Positions 50,571-58,587 of a stretch of DNA of 64,000 nt are shown here, one piece after another (within the stretch, counting starts at the first letter, position 1; each line of letters starts with the position of its first letter). The translations under genes were made by a program, and so were the position numbers. The notes under the pieces are model-generated. The model was not told the DNA's origin. It ran no database searches and worked only from the letters and a program-made list of their open reading frames with translations. Source of the stretch: Ancylobacter sp. Lp-2 (lineage in GTDB: Bacteria; Pseudomonadota; Alphaproteobacteria; Rhizobiales; Xanthobacteraceae); assembly GCF_020523795.1 (NCBI RefSeq), contig NZ_JAJALI010000001.1:682001-746000 (forward strand), given 5' to 3'.

Positions 50571-51686
50571 TCAGCCGAGCGATTGTCCGAGCCGCTGTCC
50601 GTAAGCGACGACCGCACGGTCCACCGGCATGCGCTTCGCCTCGTAGGTAGCGAGTGCCGTTTTGAGGTCGGACGTGGCAAGCAACGCATCGCGCAAGGCG
50701 AAGGCGTCGCCCGCGGCCTTGGCCACGCCCATCGCGGTGTGAGGCCGTGCGACGAAGGCAGCGTCCCCCATCAGCGCCACACGGCCGGCGACCATGCGAG
50801 GGGGTACATAGTCGAAGATGGCATGGACGAACGGGTATGGCTCGGCGGCGACGGCGGCCGCGAAGGAGGGAGGCAGCAGCTTCTCGGCATCGGCCCGCAT
50901 GCCGGCGATGGTGGCGGGCAGGACATGTCTTGGCGCCAGCGAGAAGGGCTGGCGCGTACCGGTGATGTCAGTCAACAGGCTCTCAAGCGCTGCCGGCGGG
51001 TAGCGACGATACCATACCCAGTTATAGCGGCGATGACCGGCATCTGTGCGGCCGTCCGGCCCGGCCACGAGATAGCCGAGTATGTGCGAACCGGGCATCT
51101 CGAAGAAGGCGAAGCGCTCGAATAACTGGTTCGCGGCGAGCTGTGGCATCGCCGTCTCCGGGACAAGGCCGCGCCACGTCGCGTAGCCGACATATTCCGG
51201 CAACGAGTGGCGGCCGGCTACGGCGGGGCGAACCACCGAGCCGATGCCGTCGGCGCCGATCACGAGGTCGGCCCTCTCCTTGTGGCCATCGGCGTAGCGC
51301 ACGACAACGCCACCGGGTTCTTGCACGATCTCAACGGCGCGACGCCCGATTTGGTAGCGGCTGTCCGGTAGCAGGTCGCGGAAGCTGCGAAACAGTACGT
51401 CCCACGATAATTGCGTCTGCGGAGTGTGCTGTCGGCTGATGATGTCTCCGCTGCGATCGAGATAGATCCGCTCATGGGCGACGACGCCGATGTGCGCGAC
51501 ATGCTCAAAGCCGACCTCGCGCAGAATGTCGAAAACCTCGCGTTGGGCAACGAGGCCGGCGCCGCGTCCCTCCAGTCCGTGAATCGAGCGCTCGGTGACG
51601 GTGACGTTGAGGCCTGCGCGATGCAGTAGCACGGCGGCGAAGAGACCACCGATGGAGCCGCCAATAATGAGGATGCGGGGGCTCAT
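50571..51686 (-). CDS. FAD-dependent monooxygenase (2,6-dihydroxypyridine 3-monooxygenase-like)
   Basis: 371 residues from ATG 51686. The three class A flavin hydroxylase motifs are present: IIGGSIGGLFAAVLL (GxGxxG type), LVIGADGIGSVVR (DG) and ALMGDAAFVARPHTAMGVAKA (GD). The last resembles the 2,6-dihydroxypyridine hydroxylase group. It would hydroxylate an aromatic or N-heteroaromatic acid with NAD(P)H and O2. It lies 87 bases after the efflux genes in the same direction. Confidence 0.87.
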   Translation of the reverse strand: MSPRILIIGGSIGGLFAAVLLHRAGLNVTVTERSIHGLEGRGAGLVAQREVFDILREVGFEHVAHIGVVAHERIYLDRSGDIISRQHTPQTQLSWDVLFRSFRDLLPDSRYQIGRRAVEIVQEPGGVVVRYADGHKERADLVIGADGIGSVVRPAVAGRHSLPEYVGYATWRGLVPETAMPQLAANQLFERFAFFEMPGSHILGYLVAGPDGRTDAGHRRYNWVWYRRYPPAALESLLTDITGTRQPFSLAPRHVLPATIAGMRADAEKLLPPSFAAAVAAEPYPFVHAIFDYVPPRMVAGRVALMGDAAFVARPHTAMGVAKAAGDAFALRDALLATSDLKTALATYEAKRMPVDRAVVAYGQRLGQSLG

Positions 51687-51773
51687 AATCGTTCCCTCCA
51701 AGGGGGATTGCGAAGGGGCCGGCCGATTGATGCGCAAGCCCGGGACGAGTGGTTTTCGTGGGAGGCGTTTCGT

Positions 51774-52817
51774 TCAGGGAGAGCCTGTCGCACCTGCAGG
51801 AAGATGAGAGGGCGCCGAAGCAGCCGAAGACTGACCCACAGGCGCCGGTGCGACGGGCACCGCCTCGGCGGGAAGGGGAGGGACGGCCAGGGCCTCGCCC
51901 GCCGTGTTGCCGATGAGGGCACCGTTACGGTCGATGGATATGGAGGCAGTGAGGCCGGCAGCGAGCCGGACAGACGGCGGCACATTGTCCAGCGCGACGC
52001 GCACCGGCACGCGCTGGGCAAGGCGGACCCAGGTGAAGATCGGATTCACCGTAGCGAGACCCGAGGCGTCCGGCTCCGCGTTTGAGACGGCGATGCCGCG
52101 TCCGATACCGATGACATGGCCTGCAAGCGGTTCAGAATAAGCCATCAGAGAGACGCTGGCTGGGGCACCGAGACGGATGCCTTCGAGAACGGTCTCTTCG
52201 AAATAGCCGTCCACCCAGAAGCTGTCGCTGTCGATTACCGACAGTGCGCGCTCGCCGGAGGTCGCATAGTCGCCGGGTTGGGTGAGCAGGTTGGTGATAT
52301 AGCCGTTCACCGGGGAGACGATCCGCGTCCTGCTAAGATCGAGCTTGGCCTTGTCGCGATTGGCCAGCGCCTGCTGATAGGCCGCTTCGGCCATGGCGGC
52401 GGCCGCGGCATAGGTCTGCTGTTCCTCTTTGGAAACGGCGATCGCGTTCAGTTCCGCGCGCCGCTGCGATTCCGCCTGCTTGTTGTCCAGGTTGGCCTTG
52501 GCCTGCGCGACCGCTGCTTCCGCATTGGCGAGTGCGATCTGGTAGTCATCCTGCTCGACCATCATGAGCAGATCGCCTTTGCGGACGAACTGGTCGGCCT
52601 TCACCGAAAGCTGGACGATACGCCCGGAAACTTGTGGCGTGACGGTCACGACATAGGCGCGCACGGTGCCGTCGCGCGTCCAGGGGGTCTCCATGTAGGA
52701 CTGCCACATGCGCCAGCCGAGAAACGCTGCCGCCCCCAGTGCGCAGAGTGTGAAAAGGATTGGCAGCATCTTGCCGAGGGAGACGGACCGGTCACTTGCC
52801 GGCTCGGTGACGGTCAT
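51774..52817 (-). CDS. HlyD-family efflux periplasmic adaptor (AaeA/EmrA-like)
   Basis: 347 residues from ATG 52817, overlapping the DUF1656 stop. One N-terminal transmembrane segment (about 17-36), a split biotinyl-lipoyl domain (VTVTPQVSGRIVQLSVKADQFVRKGDLL in parts; IVSPVNGYITNLLTQPGDY) around a coiled-coil hairpin (about 85-160), and a Pro/Ala-rich C-terminal tail. It connects the FUSC pump to the outer membrane. Confidence 0.9.
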   Translation of the reverse strand: MTVTEPASDRSVSLGKMLPILFTLCALGAAAFLGWRMWQSYMETPWTRDGTVRAYVVTVTPQVSGRIVQLSVKADQFVRKGDLLMMVEQDDYQIALANAEAAVAQAKANLDNKQAESQRRAELNAIAVSKEEQQTYAAAAAMAEAAYQQALANRDKAKLDLSRTRIVSPVNGYITNLLTQPGDYATSGERALSVIDSDSFWVDGYFEETVLEGIRLGAPASVSLMAYSEPLAGHVIGIGRGIAVSNAEPDASGLATVNPIFTWVRLAQRVPVRVALDNVPPSVRLAAGLTASISIDRNGALIGNTAGEALAVPPLPAEAVPVAPAPVGQSSAASAPSHLPAGATGSP

Positions 52818-53020
52818 TGGTGAGCTCCCACGACGAGAACGATGACGGAAAGGATGATGACGTAGATGCAGAGGTTGAAGAGGCCGGGGTGCCAAACCCT
52901 GCGAGCGATGCCGCAACGGTTGGCCAGCATGCTCAGCGGGAGGGTCACGATCCAAGCGGCGAGCATCATCACCGCGAACGGCGCGACATAGACTCCGAGG
53001 ATGCTGATTTCCGTGTACAT
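52814..53020 (-). CDS. DUF1656 small membrane protein (AaeX-like)
   Basis: 68 residues from ATG 53020: MYTEISILGVYVAPFAVMML, two hydrophobic helices, and RRVWHPGLFNLCIYVIIL. DUF1656/AaeX genes regularly sit between the FUSC pump and the HlyD adaptor. It is 13 bases after the pump gene. Confidence 0.88.
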   Translation of the reverse strand: MYTEISILGVYVAPFAVMMLAAWIVTLPLSMLANRCGIARRVWHPGLFNLCIYVIILSVIVLVVGAHQ

Positions 53021-53033
53021 GGTTCGAGTTCCC

Positions 53034-55091
53034 TCACGTGAAGGAAAGCAGGAGCAGGTCGAGCGGCTCGACCGGTTCGGAGAGCAGTGCGGGATGCGAA
53101 TCGATGGCATCCGTGATTACCGCCAATGCCGCTCGCAGACGTGCCGGCCGCACCGTCTCGTCATTGGTCGTCGGAGGTGGCGGGTGATCAGCGAGACGGC
53201 TCGTCGCGATGAGTGTTTCCCGCGCCGTTGCAAGCCGGCTTTCGGCGAGTTCCACCAGTGCCTGCGACAGCGAGGTGCCGGCCGGGCCGCGAGGTATAGC
53301 CTGGCGCAGATAAATCACAGCCTGGCCGAGGGCTAGCAGGGCTGTGATGTTGCCGGCTACTTCCAGTGTGGCCTGCGGCGGCAAGGCCTCAATGCGGCGG
53401 GTCAGCAGGGCGGTCCAGGTCGCAAGCGCATGCGGCCAACGACCCTGCGCCAGCCTCCGGAAGTCCCGCAGAGCAAGCGCCTCAAGACGGCGCGCGCGAA
53501 TCTCCGGCCGAGGCACCGGCATGACGACGAAGAACATAGTCCCCACCACGGTGCCGAAGACGATCGCCACCACCAGATTGAAATAGTCCGCCGCGCTGTA
53601 GAGGATTGGATTGCCGACCCCAAGCAAGGGCAGCGACACGACGGACATGGCGAGAAAGACGACGCTGTGCCACTTGCCCGCCTGTAGGACGCCAAGCGGC
53701 ACGAAGAGCATGACGAGCACGGTCATCAACGCTGGAAAGGTCGACAGCGACGGTAGGATGGCGAAATAGAGCCCGCCGCCCAGAACCGCCATAAGTGCTG
53801 ATCCGATCGCGTAGTCTTTCGCAAGGGCACGTGCCTGATCGCCGAATGAACCAAACACCAGCGTACCGATGGCGGCGAATACCACGGCGAACGAGCCGTT
53901 GGGCCAAGCGGTGAACACCCAGAATACGCAGGTCACAAGTACCGCTGAAAAGACGCGGACGCCGTTCAGGATGGCCGGCAGCGGATCCGCGACCACGAGA
54001 GGTGCGGCCGGGCCCATCAGGCGGTCGCCTTCCCGGTCGCTCAGCAGAACAATGCAGTCGACGAGATCCGCGAGACTGATCGCCACGTCCCGCGACGCAT
54101 CGACCAGCAGGCAACTGGTTGAATCAGTACTGGCAATGGTACGGAACTCGCCGACGACCTCGCGGCAGATCCGTTGCAGCCGTCTGGGGTCACTGCGTAT
54201 CAGGGAGACGTCGACGCGTTGCAGAAGAGGCACGACGATCGATGTGACACTCAACTCACCATCATGTCTCGCGAGGCGATTGCCGACATTGCGCCACGCG
54301 ACCAGCGCGCTGACAAGGGTTGCCATCATCCGCTGAAGATTGCCAGTACGCGAGCGGAAGAACGAGGATTCACCAATGGTGGCGTCGACTTGGGTATCGA
54401 GGGAGCCCAGCGCCCGCGTGAGATTGCGGCGCGCGGCCTGCAGTTCGGGCGTGTCATCTGCTCGCATCAAGGTTTCGAGGAACCCACCGACAAGCTGCTC
54501 GGTTGTCTGTTGCAACGTATTGGCAAGCTGGCGGCTGGCGGTGCCGAAATCGGTGAGAAGCATCACGAGGCCGGCAGCTCCAATGCCGATGCCGATCTCT
54601 CCCACCCGGATCACCGAGAGAAAGAACGCATTGCTTGGGTTAGTCAGAGAGTCGGCAAAGATGATGGTCGCGGTTATGCCCGCCAGCGCAGCGGCGTAGG
54701 ACGCAAAGTTGCGCAGCATCACCACCGCGAAGCCGCATACCCCGCACCACAGTGCAAGCGACAACATCAGTATGTCGCGCTGCTGCGGAAATACCGCGTA
54801 GAGCTGCACCATGACCAGCGCTCCGACGATGGTGCCGATCACGCGAAAGCGCGCTTTCCGTAGCGAGGCGCCGAGGTTCGGTTGGCATACGATGGCTGCT
54901 GTGGTCGCCGCCCAGAACGAGTTCTGCAGCTCGAGAAAATAGGTGATGTACAGGGCCGTGCACACAGATGCTGCAAGACGGGCGCCGAACAGCAGTCTTG
55001 GATTTAAGCGGACCACCCAAGATCCCAGCGCTGCAAACGGGGTGAGCGGGCCATGCAAATCTCGGGCGCGGGATTCGTAGGTGTCGCTCAT
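53034..55091 (-). CDS. FUSC family efflux pump (AaeB-like)
   Basis: 685 residues with two blocks of transmembrane helices (about 30-180 and 370-525) and the AaeB/FUSC pattern ELQNSFWAATTAAIVCQPNLGASLRKARFRVIGTIVG (in parts). AaeB exports aromatic carboxylates such as p-hydroxybenzoate. First gene of the operon with the AaeX- and AaeA-like genes; the downstream monooxygenase supports an aromatic substrate. Confidence 0.9.
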   Translation of the reverse strand: MSDTYESRARDLHGPLTPFAALGSWVVRLNPRLLFGARLAASVCTALYITYFLELQNSFWAATTAAIVCQPNLGASLRKARFRVIGTIVGALVMVQLYAVFPQQRDILMLSLALWCGVCGFAVVMLRNFASYAAALAGITATIIFADSLTNPSNAFFLSVIRVGEIGIGIGAAGLVMLLTDFGTASRQLANTLQQTTEQLVGGFLETLMRADDTPELQAARRNLTRALGSLDTQVDATIGESSFFRSRTGNLQRMMATLVSALVAWRNVGNRLARHDGELSVTSIVVPLLQRVDVSLIRSDPRRLQRICREVVGEFRTIASTDSTSCLLVDASRDVAISLADLVDCIVLLSDREGDRLMGPAAPLVVADPLPAILNGVRVFSAVLVTCVFWVFTAWPNGSFAVVFAAIGTLVFGSFGDQARALAKDYAIGSALMAVLGGGLYFAILPSLSTFPALMTVLVMLFVPLGVLQAGKWHSVVFLAMSVVSLPLLGVGNPILYSAADYFNLVVAIVFGTVVGTMFFVVMPVPRPEIRARRLEALALRDFRRLAQGRWPHALATWTALLTRRIEALPPQATLEVAGNITALLALGQAVIYLRQAIPRGPAGTSLSQALVELAESRLATARETLIATSRLADHPPPPTTNDETVRPARLRAALAVITDAIDSHPALLSEPVEPLDLLLLSFT

Positions 55092-55643
55092 CGCGTTACC
55101 ATGCCGTTGGACAGATCGATGTTTCTGAGCATAGGCAGGGGGCGATTGCGGAAAATCATACTCCCGTGTTCGCCACCCCCACTATGGTTTGCTTGTCCCA
55201 GCCTTTTCGCAGGTGAGCGGGGGTCCATCCTAATGTGCAAATTAGGAGAGGCAGCTCCACCTCGCGGCGTTGAGGGCGTAGACTCAAACAGTTGAGCTGG
55301 CTTTTGGACGGCCGCTCCCCCGACATGCTGTCGCGACGCGAATGGCTGGCCTGTTCGGCATTTATCCAGGCGGTTTAGGCTCAGGACCTATTGGTTCGGT
55401 TCGGTCAGCCTTTTGCTGGTTCCGCGGACACCGAGATGAGGCGTTCAACGGGGCTGGAGAGCGGGAATGCAACGACGGAGGTTCAGCTGTTAATTCATGC
55501 TTTGGGTCGTGATCTTGATGAGGGCAAGCGAGCAATCTCGTGCACGTTCACCCGGGCATCTCCGCCTCAGAAGATTGGGTTTAACAAGCCACCCCTTTGG
55601 CATATGCCCGGATGAACAATCTACATAGTTTCGACAACTAGCC
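55092..55643. other. Gene-free region between FUSC pump and bicupin gene
   Basis: 552 bases. The left part must carry the promoter of the efflux operon. Short open frames here have no recognisable similarity. No LysR-type regulator is adjacent, unlike the enterobacterial aae locus. Confidence 0.35.
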
Positions 55644-56771
55644 TTAGACGACGGACTGGTAGGCCGTCCGCAGAGAGGACAGCAACGGCTCGCCGACGTC
55701 CAGATGGCCCTGGACCAGGTGCTTTGGTGTCAGAGCAAGCCAATTATTAAGGGAAACGTCCTTGAACTCGCCGGTATGGAACACGTTGAGAACGCGCACT
55801 GGTTCATCGCCTGTGTTCTCGATATAGTGAGCGAGCGTTTTGGGCACATAGCCCACATCGCCGGCAACGAAATCGAAGGTACGTGCGTTGTTCACCGCGT
55901 CGAAGACGGTCATACGCGCCTTTCCACTGATGTAATATTGAATTTCGTCCGCGTCCGGATGCCAGTGGATCTCGCGCATCCCACCAGGTTCGAGGTCGAT
56001 GATCAGTGCGGCAAGGTTGGTGACCTCGAAGTTCCTTGAATCGATGATCTGGGTAGCGCCGCCGGGATAGGTGGTCGGGGTAACCTGCGAGGCGCGGAAC
56101 ACATACTTGTCGGTGAAGTTCACTGCGCCAAGGGCTTTGCGGACCTCCTCGATGGGCGGCGGCACCGGCTGGCGGAAGATGTACTTCTCCTCGGCTGGGA
56201 TCCCGTCGAAGGCCTCAACTGGCACGCCGAAATTCTTGGCCAGCACCTCTCGCGGGGTGTGGGCGAACAACTCGGTAACCAGAAGTGTCTGGTTCTCCGA
56301 GAAGTTGCCATCATTGAAGACAAGAACGAATTCCGTTCCCTCTTCAAGACCTTGGATGGCATGCGGGAACCCAGCCGGGGCAAGCCACAGATCGCCAGGC
56401 CCCAAATCTTCGATAAGCGTCTGGCGCTGATCGTCGACCAGATAAAAGCGCACGCGCCCGTTTAGCACATAAGCCCATTCGGCCTCCTTGTGCCAGTGCA
56501 GTTCACGCACCACGCCCGCCGGCAGCCGCATGTTAACGATGGCGAGTTCCTTCAGGGAACCGAGTTCGCGCTGAGTAACTTCGCGGGCCCAGCCACCGTC
56601 CTCTAGGCGATTATGCGCCATCGCAAAGGGGTATTTCAGATTCGGGATGCCGCCATGATCGGTCAAGGGCGGGATCAAGATATCAGGGTTCTGTGCCTCT
56701 ACGCCCGGATTGCGCGGGCCGACGATGTCGGCACCCTTCGTGCCTACGATTGGCTGTTTCAAAGAGTTCAT
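55644..56771 (-). CDS. oxdC: Oxalate decarboxylase-family bicupin
   Basis: 375 residues. N-terminal cupin metal ligands His92, His94, Glu98 (HWHKEAEW) and His137; C-terminal ligands His269, His271, Glu276 (HWHPDADE) and His315. The active-site lid reads SENQ (158-161), where Bacillus OxdC has SENS; the catalytic lid Glu is kept. The position matching OxdC Glu333 is Asn329. The reaction of the family is oxalate to formate plus CO2, Mn- and O2-dependent. No signal peptide. AGAGGAAA precedes the ATG at 56771. Confidence 0.88.
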   Translation of the reverse strand: MNSLKQPIVGTKGADIVGPRNPGVEAQNPDILIPPLTDHGGIPNLKYPFAMAHNRLEDGGWAREVTQRELGSLKELAIVNMRLPAGVVRELHWHKEAEWAYVLNGRVRFYLVDDQRQTLIEDLGPGDLWLAPAGFPHAIQGLEEGTEFVLVFNDGNFSENQTLLVTELFAHTPREVLAKNFGVPVEAFDGIPAEEKYIFRQPVPPPIEEVRKALGAVNFTDKYVFRASQVTPTTYPGGATQIIDSRNFEVTNLAALIIDLEPGGMREIHWHPDADEIQYYISGKARMTVFDAVNNARTFDFVAGDVGYVPKTLAHYIENTGDEPVRVLNVFHTGEFKDVSLNNWLALTPKHLVQGHLDVGEPLLSSLRTAYQSVV

Positions 56772-57059
56772 TTAAGTTTCCTCTAAATTATATATTTTAG
56801 TGTAGAAGTTGGTTTAAATCATAAACAACAAATATCCATAATCTGTATGGACAATGCTGTTTGACTCTCAAGGTGATTTTGACATGGAATTGTTTGGCTT
56901 CGTTCGAAAACGCACGCAGTTTTGTTAAATGAAATGAAAATAGGTACTTTGGTAGGAGTATATATTTGTCGTATGCGATAATTTATCGAAGTAGATGGGC
57001 CGGGATAGGTCGCCATATGAGGGGCCATCTACACTGAAGGAAGCCCGTCGCTTGGGCGC
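56772..57059. other. AT-rich region upstream of the bicupin gene
   Basis: About 290 bases, AT-rich near 56772-56980, expected to contain the bicupin promoter. No gene supported. Confidence 0.35.
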
Positions 57060-57385
57060 AGGACTCATGGCTAGAAAGGCGCGGATGCGGCGAGGAGTAT
57101 GGTGAACGAGACGGTGGTCGGATATCGGTCGTAACGGGTGGACAACCGGTGCCAGTTCTTCAGTCTGCCGAAGATGATCTCGATACGTTTTCGGCGATTG
57201 TATCCGCGCTTGTCGCAGCGGAATGGGCTGGGTCCGGATTTTCGCTCTGGGATGCAGGGCTTGATGCCCTTGGCCTGCAAGGTTGTCTCTAAACGTGCGC
57301 GTCGTAACCCCGGTCGCCCAGCCGCCACTGTGCCCTAGGCAGACTATCTAGCCGGGCCGCAGCGCCGGTGTAGTCGCATGCCCGC
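57060..57385 (-). mobile_element. IS5-family (IS427-like) transposase remnant
   Basis: On the minus strand, DYTGAAARLDSLPRAQWRLGDRGYDA (in parts) is read in one frame up to about 57295, then KGIKPCIPERKSGPSPFRCDKRGYNRRKRIE and FGRLKNWHRLSTRYDRYPTT continue in another. This is the C-terminal half of an IS5-type OrfB with a frameshift; the N-terminal half and ends are missing. Confidence 0.85.
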
Positions 57386-57574
57386 CTAATCTGAATCAGA
57401 TTGGCAAACCAAATAGCTGGGTCCTTAGTCAGGGTCTATGTGGGTCGAACTCCAGGTGGCGAGCGCCATTTCGGGCATGTTTTATGGTGCGAGCGCTCTA
57501 TTTTCGAACTTAGTAAAATATGGACAAATTTAATAGAAAAATTATATTACATATAATGTAATTATCTATATGAA
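57386..57574. other. Short gap with an AT-rich tail before the hydrolase gene end
   Basis: About 190 bases, AT-rich from 57500; nothing recognisable. Confidence 0.25.
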
Positions 57575-58447
57575 TCATACGGCTTGTTCAATAAATGAAC
57601 TGATTATGGAATTGAATTTTGATGGATTTTCGAGAAACATGAAGTGCGATCCGCCTTCGTCATTCTCAAATATGACCGTGTGCGAATACTCGATTGCCCT
57701 GCCAAGTGATACCATGGCCTGCCACGGAACGATGCTCCGGCGGGCACCCACGCACAGACATGGACGGGTGATGCGAGCGATGACGTCCCTCCAGTCCTTG
57801 AACGCGTGATCGTAGAACAGCTGTGCGGCCTGCCGGCGCGGAAACAGGGCGTTCTGATCAAGCACCCAGGCCAACTCCCTCGATGAATAGCCGGCACTGA
57901 ACATGCTGGTGACAAAGGAGGTGCTGAGAGAGCCATCGTCCCGAGCGAGCCGGATGACAAGATCGACCGCTTCCTCTGCCGAGAGGATCGACCCCGCGCT
58001 GAGCCGCTCCTGCTCGGACCAGTTCGGCATGCTGACGATCGCCGAGGCCTGATCGACGAAGACCATGCGCTCGACCTTGGCCTCGCCATACTGTTCCAGG
58101 TAGCTCCATATCACCGACGAGCCCATGGAGTGCCCGACCAGAGTTACGTCGCTCAAATCGAGGGCGCGGATAAGATCGTCGAGGTCGGCGGCTAGCCGGG
58201 CGATCCGATAGCCATGGTCCGTCTTCTCGCTGTGTCCATGCCCGCGCATATCGACTGCAATGACATGATGAGTCGCCGCCAGATGCTCGATCTGGAACTT
58301 CCATTGCGCAGCCGTCTGCGACCAGCCGGGAATCAGGACGACCGGCTTGCCGGCGCCGGCGAACAGATAGTGCAGCTGAACGCCGTCGTTCGTACGGAAG
58401 GAGCCTTCGGCCCAAGATTTTCCGGCACTGCCGCCCAGCTCTCGCAT
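57575..58447 (-). CDS. Alpha/beta hydrolase
   Basis: 290 residues from ATG 58447, which has GGGAAAGG upstream; a GTG 24 codons earlier lacks a Shine-Dalgarno. Fold features: HYLFAGAGKPVVLIPGW, DMRGHGHSEK, the nucleophile elbow GHSMGSS and a C-terminal His in GGSHFMFLENP. Probably an esterase, lactonase or C-C hydrolase; substrate unknown. The 3' end lies in AT-rich sequence. It is divergent from the histidine kinase. Confidence 0.87.
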   Translation of the reverse strand: MRELGGSAGKSWAEGSFRTNDGVQLHYLFAGAGKPVVLIPGWSQTAAQWKFQIEHLAATHHVIAVDMRGHGHSEKTDHGYRIARLAADLDDLIRALDLSDVTLVGHSMGSSVIWSYLEQYGEAKVERMVFVDQASAIVSMPNWSEQERLSAGSILSAEEAVDLVIRLARDDGSLSTSFVTSMFSAGYSSRELAWVLDQNALFPRRQAAQLFYDHAFKDWRDVIARITRPCLCVGARRSIVPWQAMVSLGRAIEYSHTVIFENDEGGSHFMFLENPSKFNSIISSFIEQAV

Positions 58448-58587
58448 CTTGCCTTTCCCAATCGAGGGCACCGCCACGTCGAGGCCGGCGCGCGGCGGTA
58501 AGCTCGGCTGAAAAAGCACAGAAGTTCAAGACAGGCCGCCGGAATTGTCGTGCTTATTCGATCATATGGAAGGCTGAGGGCTGAACG

